Source of the DNA: Pseudomonas saponiphila
GTDB lineage: Bacteria > Pseudomonadota > Gammaproteobacteria > Pseudomonadales > Pseudomonadaceae
DNA: 64,000 nucleotides
Assembly (NCBI RefSeq): GCF_900105185.1
Contig: NZ_FNTJ01000002.1
Coordinates: 1,922,001-1,986,000, forward strand
Direction of reading: 5' to 3'
Shown piece after piece: positions 63,000 to 64,000 of this stretch; within the stretch, counting starts at the first letter, position 1; each line of letters opens with the position of its first letter. Position numbers and translations under genes: made by a program. The notes under the pieces were generated by a model. The model saw only the letters and a list, made by a program, of their open reading frames with translations, made no database searches and was not told where the DNA came from.

Positions 63000-64000
63000 T
63001 CAGCGCATCATGTCCTTGACCATCTGTTCCTGATCCATCATCTCGCGCTGACGCGCATCGATCCTTGACGACAGGGGGAAGTTGCTGCCGGCCCGGCGCT
63101 TGGCAAAGTCCAACTGCTGGATGGCCTGGCGATAGTCACCGACCAGGGCGAAGTACTCGGCCCGGGCCTGGTGCAGGCCGATGATGTTGCCGGACAGGCC
63201 GCGGGTTTCTGCAACCAAGTACCAGACGTCCGGGTCATCCGGGCGACTTTTCAGCAGGCTTTCCAGGGCTTTTTCTGCATCCGCCGGGCGGTTCTGCTTG
63301 AGTAGAAGGTCTACCCGGACCTGGTTCAGCGGATAGTTTCCGGGGTAAAGGTTAAGCATTCGCTCGACCCGACTTTGCGCATCCGGCAGGCGGCTGTTGG
63401 CCATGTCCAGCTCGATCTGGGCCAGGTTGTAGGTGATGTCATTGGGCGACTTGGCCAGCAGTGGCTTGAGGTTTTCCCGAGCCTCGTTCCATTGGCTGCC
63501 CTTGATCTGGGCGATGGCCAGGCCGTAGCGCGCGATGTCGTTCTTCGGGTTTTCGTCGAGCTGGGCACGAAAGCGCTTGGCGGCCAGGCCCGGGGACTCT
63601 TCATAGTTGAGTTGCACCCGGGCGCGAATCAGTTGATAGCGCAGGCTGTCTTCGGTGCCGCCTTGCTTGGCCTGTTCGGCGCGGTTGCGGGTGTCGGCGA
63701 TCCGCGATTCGGTGACCGGGTGGGTCAGGAGGAATTCCGGCGGCTTGGCATCGAAGCGGTACTGGCGCATCAGGCGCTCGAACATGGTGGGCATCGAGCG
63801 CGGATCGTAGCCGGCCTTCTCCAGATTGAGGATGCCGATACGGTCGGCTTCCTGCTCGTTCTGTCGGGAGAAGCGTCGCTGTTCCTGGATCGCCGCAGCC
63901 TGGGTGCCGGCGATGGTAGCGATCCCGGCATCCCCGGCACCGGCGGCGGCGATCACGATCCCGGCCAGCAGTGCGGCCATCATCGGCACCTGCATGCGTT
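63000..64000 (-). CDS. M48 metalloprotease with TPR tail (BepA-like), C-terminal part
   Basis: The gene runs off the right edge; 333 codons are visible. The NEQEADRIG segment gives the third zinc ligand of M48 proteases (the Glu downstream of HEXXH, which lies outside the window), and THPVTESRI is the usual closing motif of the protease domain. Residues after it are TPR-like helices (RFRAQLDENPKNDIARYGLA, NPxD-type turns, DYRQAIQQLDFAKRRAG). This is the BepA/YfgC layout: a periplasmic protease and chaperone for LptD and BAM assembly. Confidence 0.92.
   Translation of the reverse strand, partial: RMQVPMMAALLAGIVIAAAGAGDAGIATIAGTQAAAIQEQRRFSRQNEQEADRIGILNLEKAGYDPRSMPTMFERLMRQYRFDAKPPEFLLTHPVTESRIADTRNRAEQAKQGGTEDSLRYQLIRARVQLNYEESPGLAAKRFRAQLDENPKNDIARYGLAIAQIKGSQWNEARENLKPLLAKSPNDITYNLAQIELDMANSRLPDAQSRVERMLNLYPGNYPLNQVRVDLLLKQNRPADAEKALESLLKSRPDDPDVWYLVAETRGLSGNIIGLHQARAEYFALVGDYRQAIQQLDFAKRRAGSNFPLSSRIDARQREMMDQEQMVKDMMR

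Overview
The window is chromosomal DNA of a fluorescent Pseudomonas, most likely of the P. fluorescens/P. protegens group. The evidence is an algU-mucA-mucB-mucD cluster without mucC, a PhaG nearly colinear with the pseudomonad enzyme, a chromosomal FosA, an OpdH/TctABC/TctDE citrate-type uptake system, high GC and many REP elements of the GTAGGAGC-type palindrome family. Gene order from ung to mucD follows the P. aeruginosa order as I remember it, so the right third is core genome. The left half is more accessory.

Bases 1-8130: the end of a TonB-dependent receptor, a tandem array in which the receptor's last codons and a REP pair were copied together, an orphan sulfonate-type ABC binding protein, and then a compact set that looks like a small natural-product locus. 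That set holds a 2OG-Fe(II) oxygenase, a protein with the hallmarks of an XYP-type tRNA-dependent cyclodipeptide synthase, a 14-helix DHA2 exporter and an FMN-dependent NtaA/SnaA-type monooxygenase. A YegP-like protein follows.

Bases 8130-22300: two coupled lipoproteins; a DHDPS-like/class II aldolase operon opposite an XRE-cupin regulator with a perfect palindrome between them; a DUF4917 protein with SIR2-like motifs; an iron alcohol dehydrogenase; a ParDE-type toxin-antitoxin pair; two tandem secreted paralogues of unknown function; fosA; a LysE exporter; a PAS-GAF-GGDEF cyclase; a DUF4142 protein; a solitary HsdR-N-like nuclease; and a GNAT protein.

Bases 22250-32270: a complete hydroxyproline catabolic locus. 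It has an AraC-type regulator, a three-subunit D-hydroxyproline dehydrogenase and the 2-epimerase on the minus strand. Divergent from these are the pyrroline-4-hydroxy-2-carboxylate deaminase, an APC permease, the 2-oxoglutarate semialdehyde dehydrogenase and an Ldh-family imine reductase. A 15-bp perfect inverted repeat lies between the two arms.

Bases 32270-45650: a receptor pseudogene, GNAT and small membrane proteins, a candidate small RNA, a DUF1501/DUF1800 pair, c-di-GMP enzymes (an EAL protein with a dead GGDEF, and a membrane GGEEF cyclase), tRNA-Gly(CCC), phaG, rsuA, a CWC protein, a Tyr/Gly-rich lipoprotein and a 3-hydroxyisobutyryl-CoA hydrolase-like protein.

Bases 45760-64000: ung; the tricarboxylate uptake operon opdH-tctCBA-abrB with divergent tctDE, bearing A-rich Hfq/Crc-like leader motifs; an HDOD protein; ygfZ; sdhE-ygfX; nadB; the algU envelope-stress operon with two recognisable AlgU promoters; and the C-terminal part of an M48 metalloprotease that runs off the right edge.
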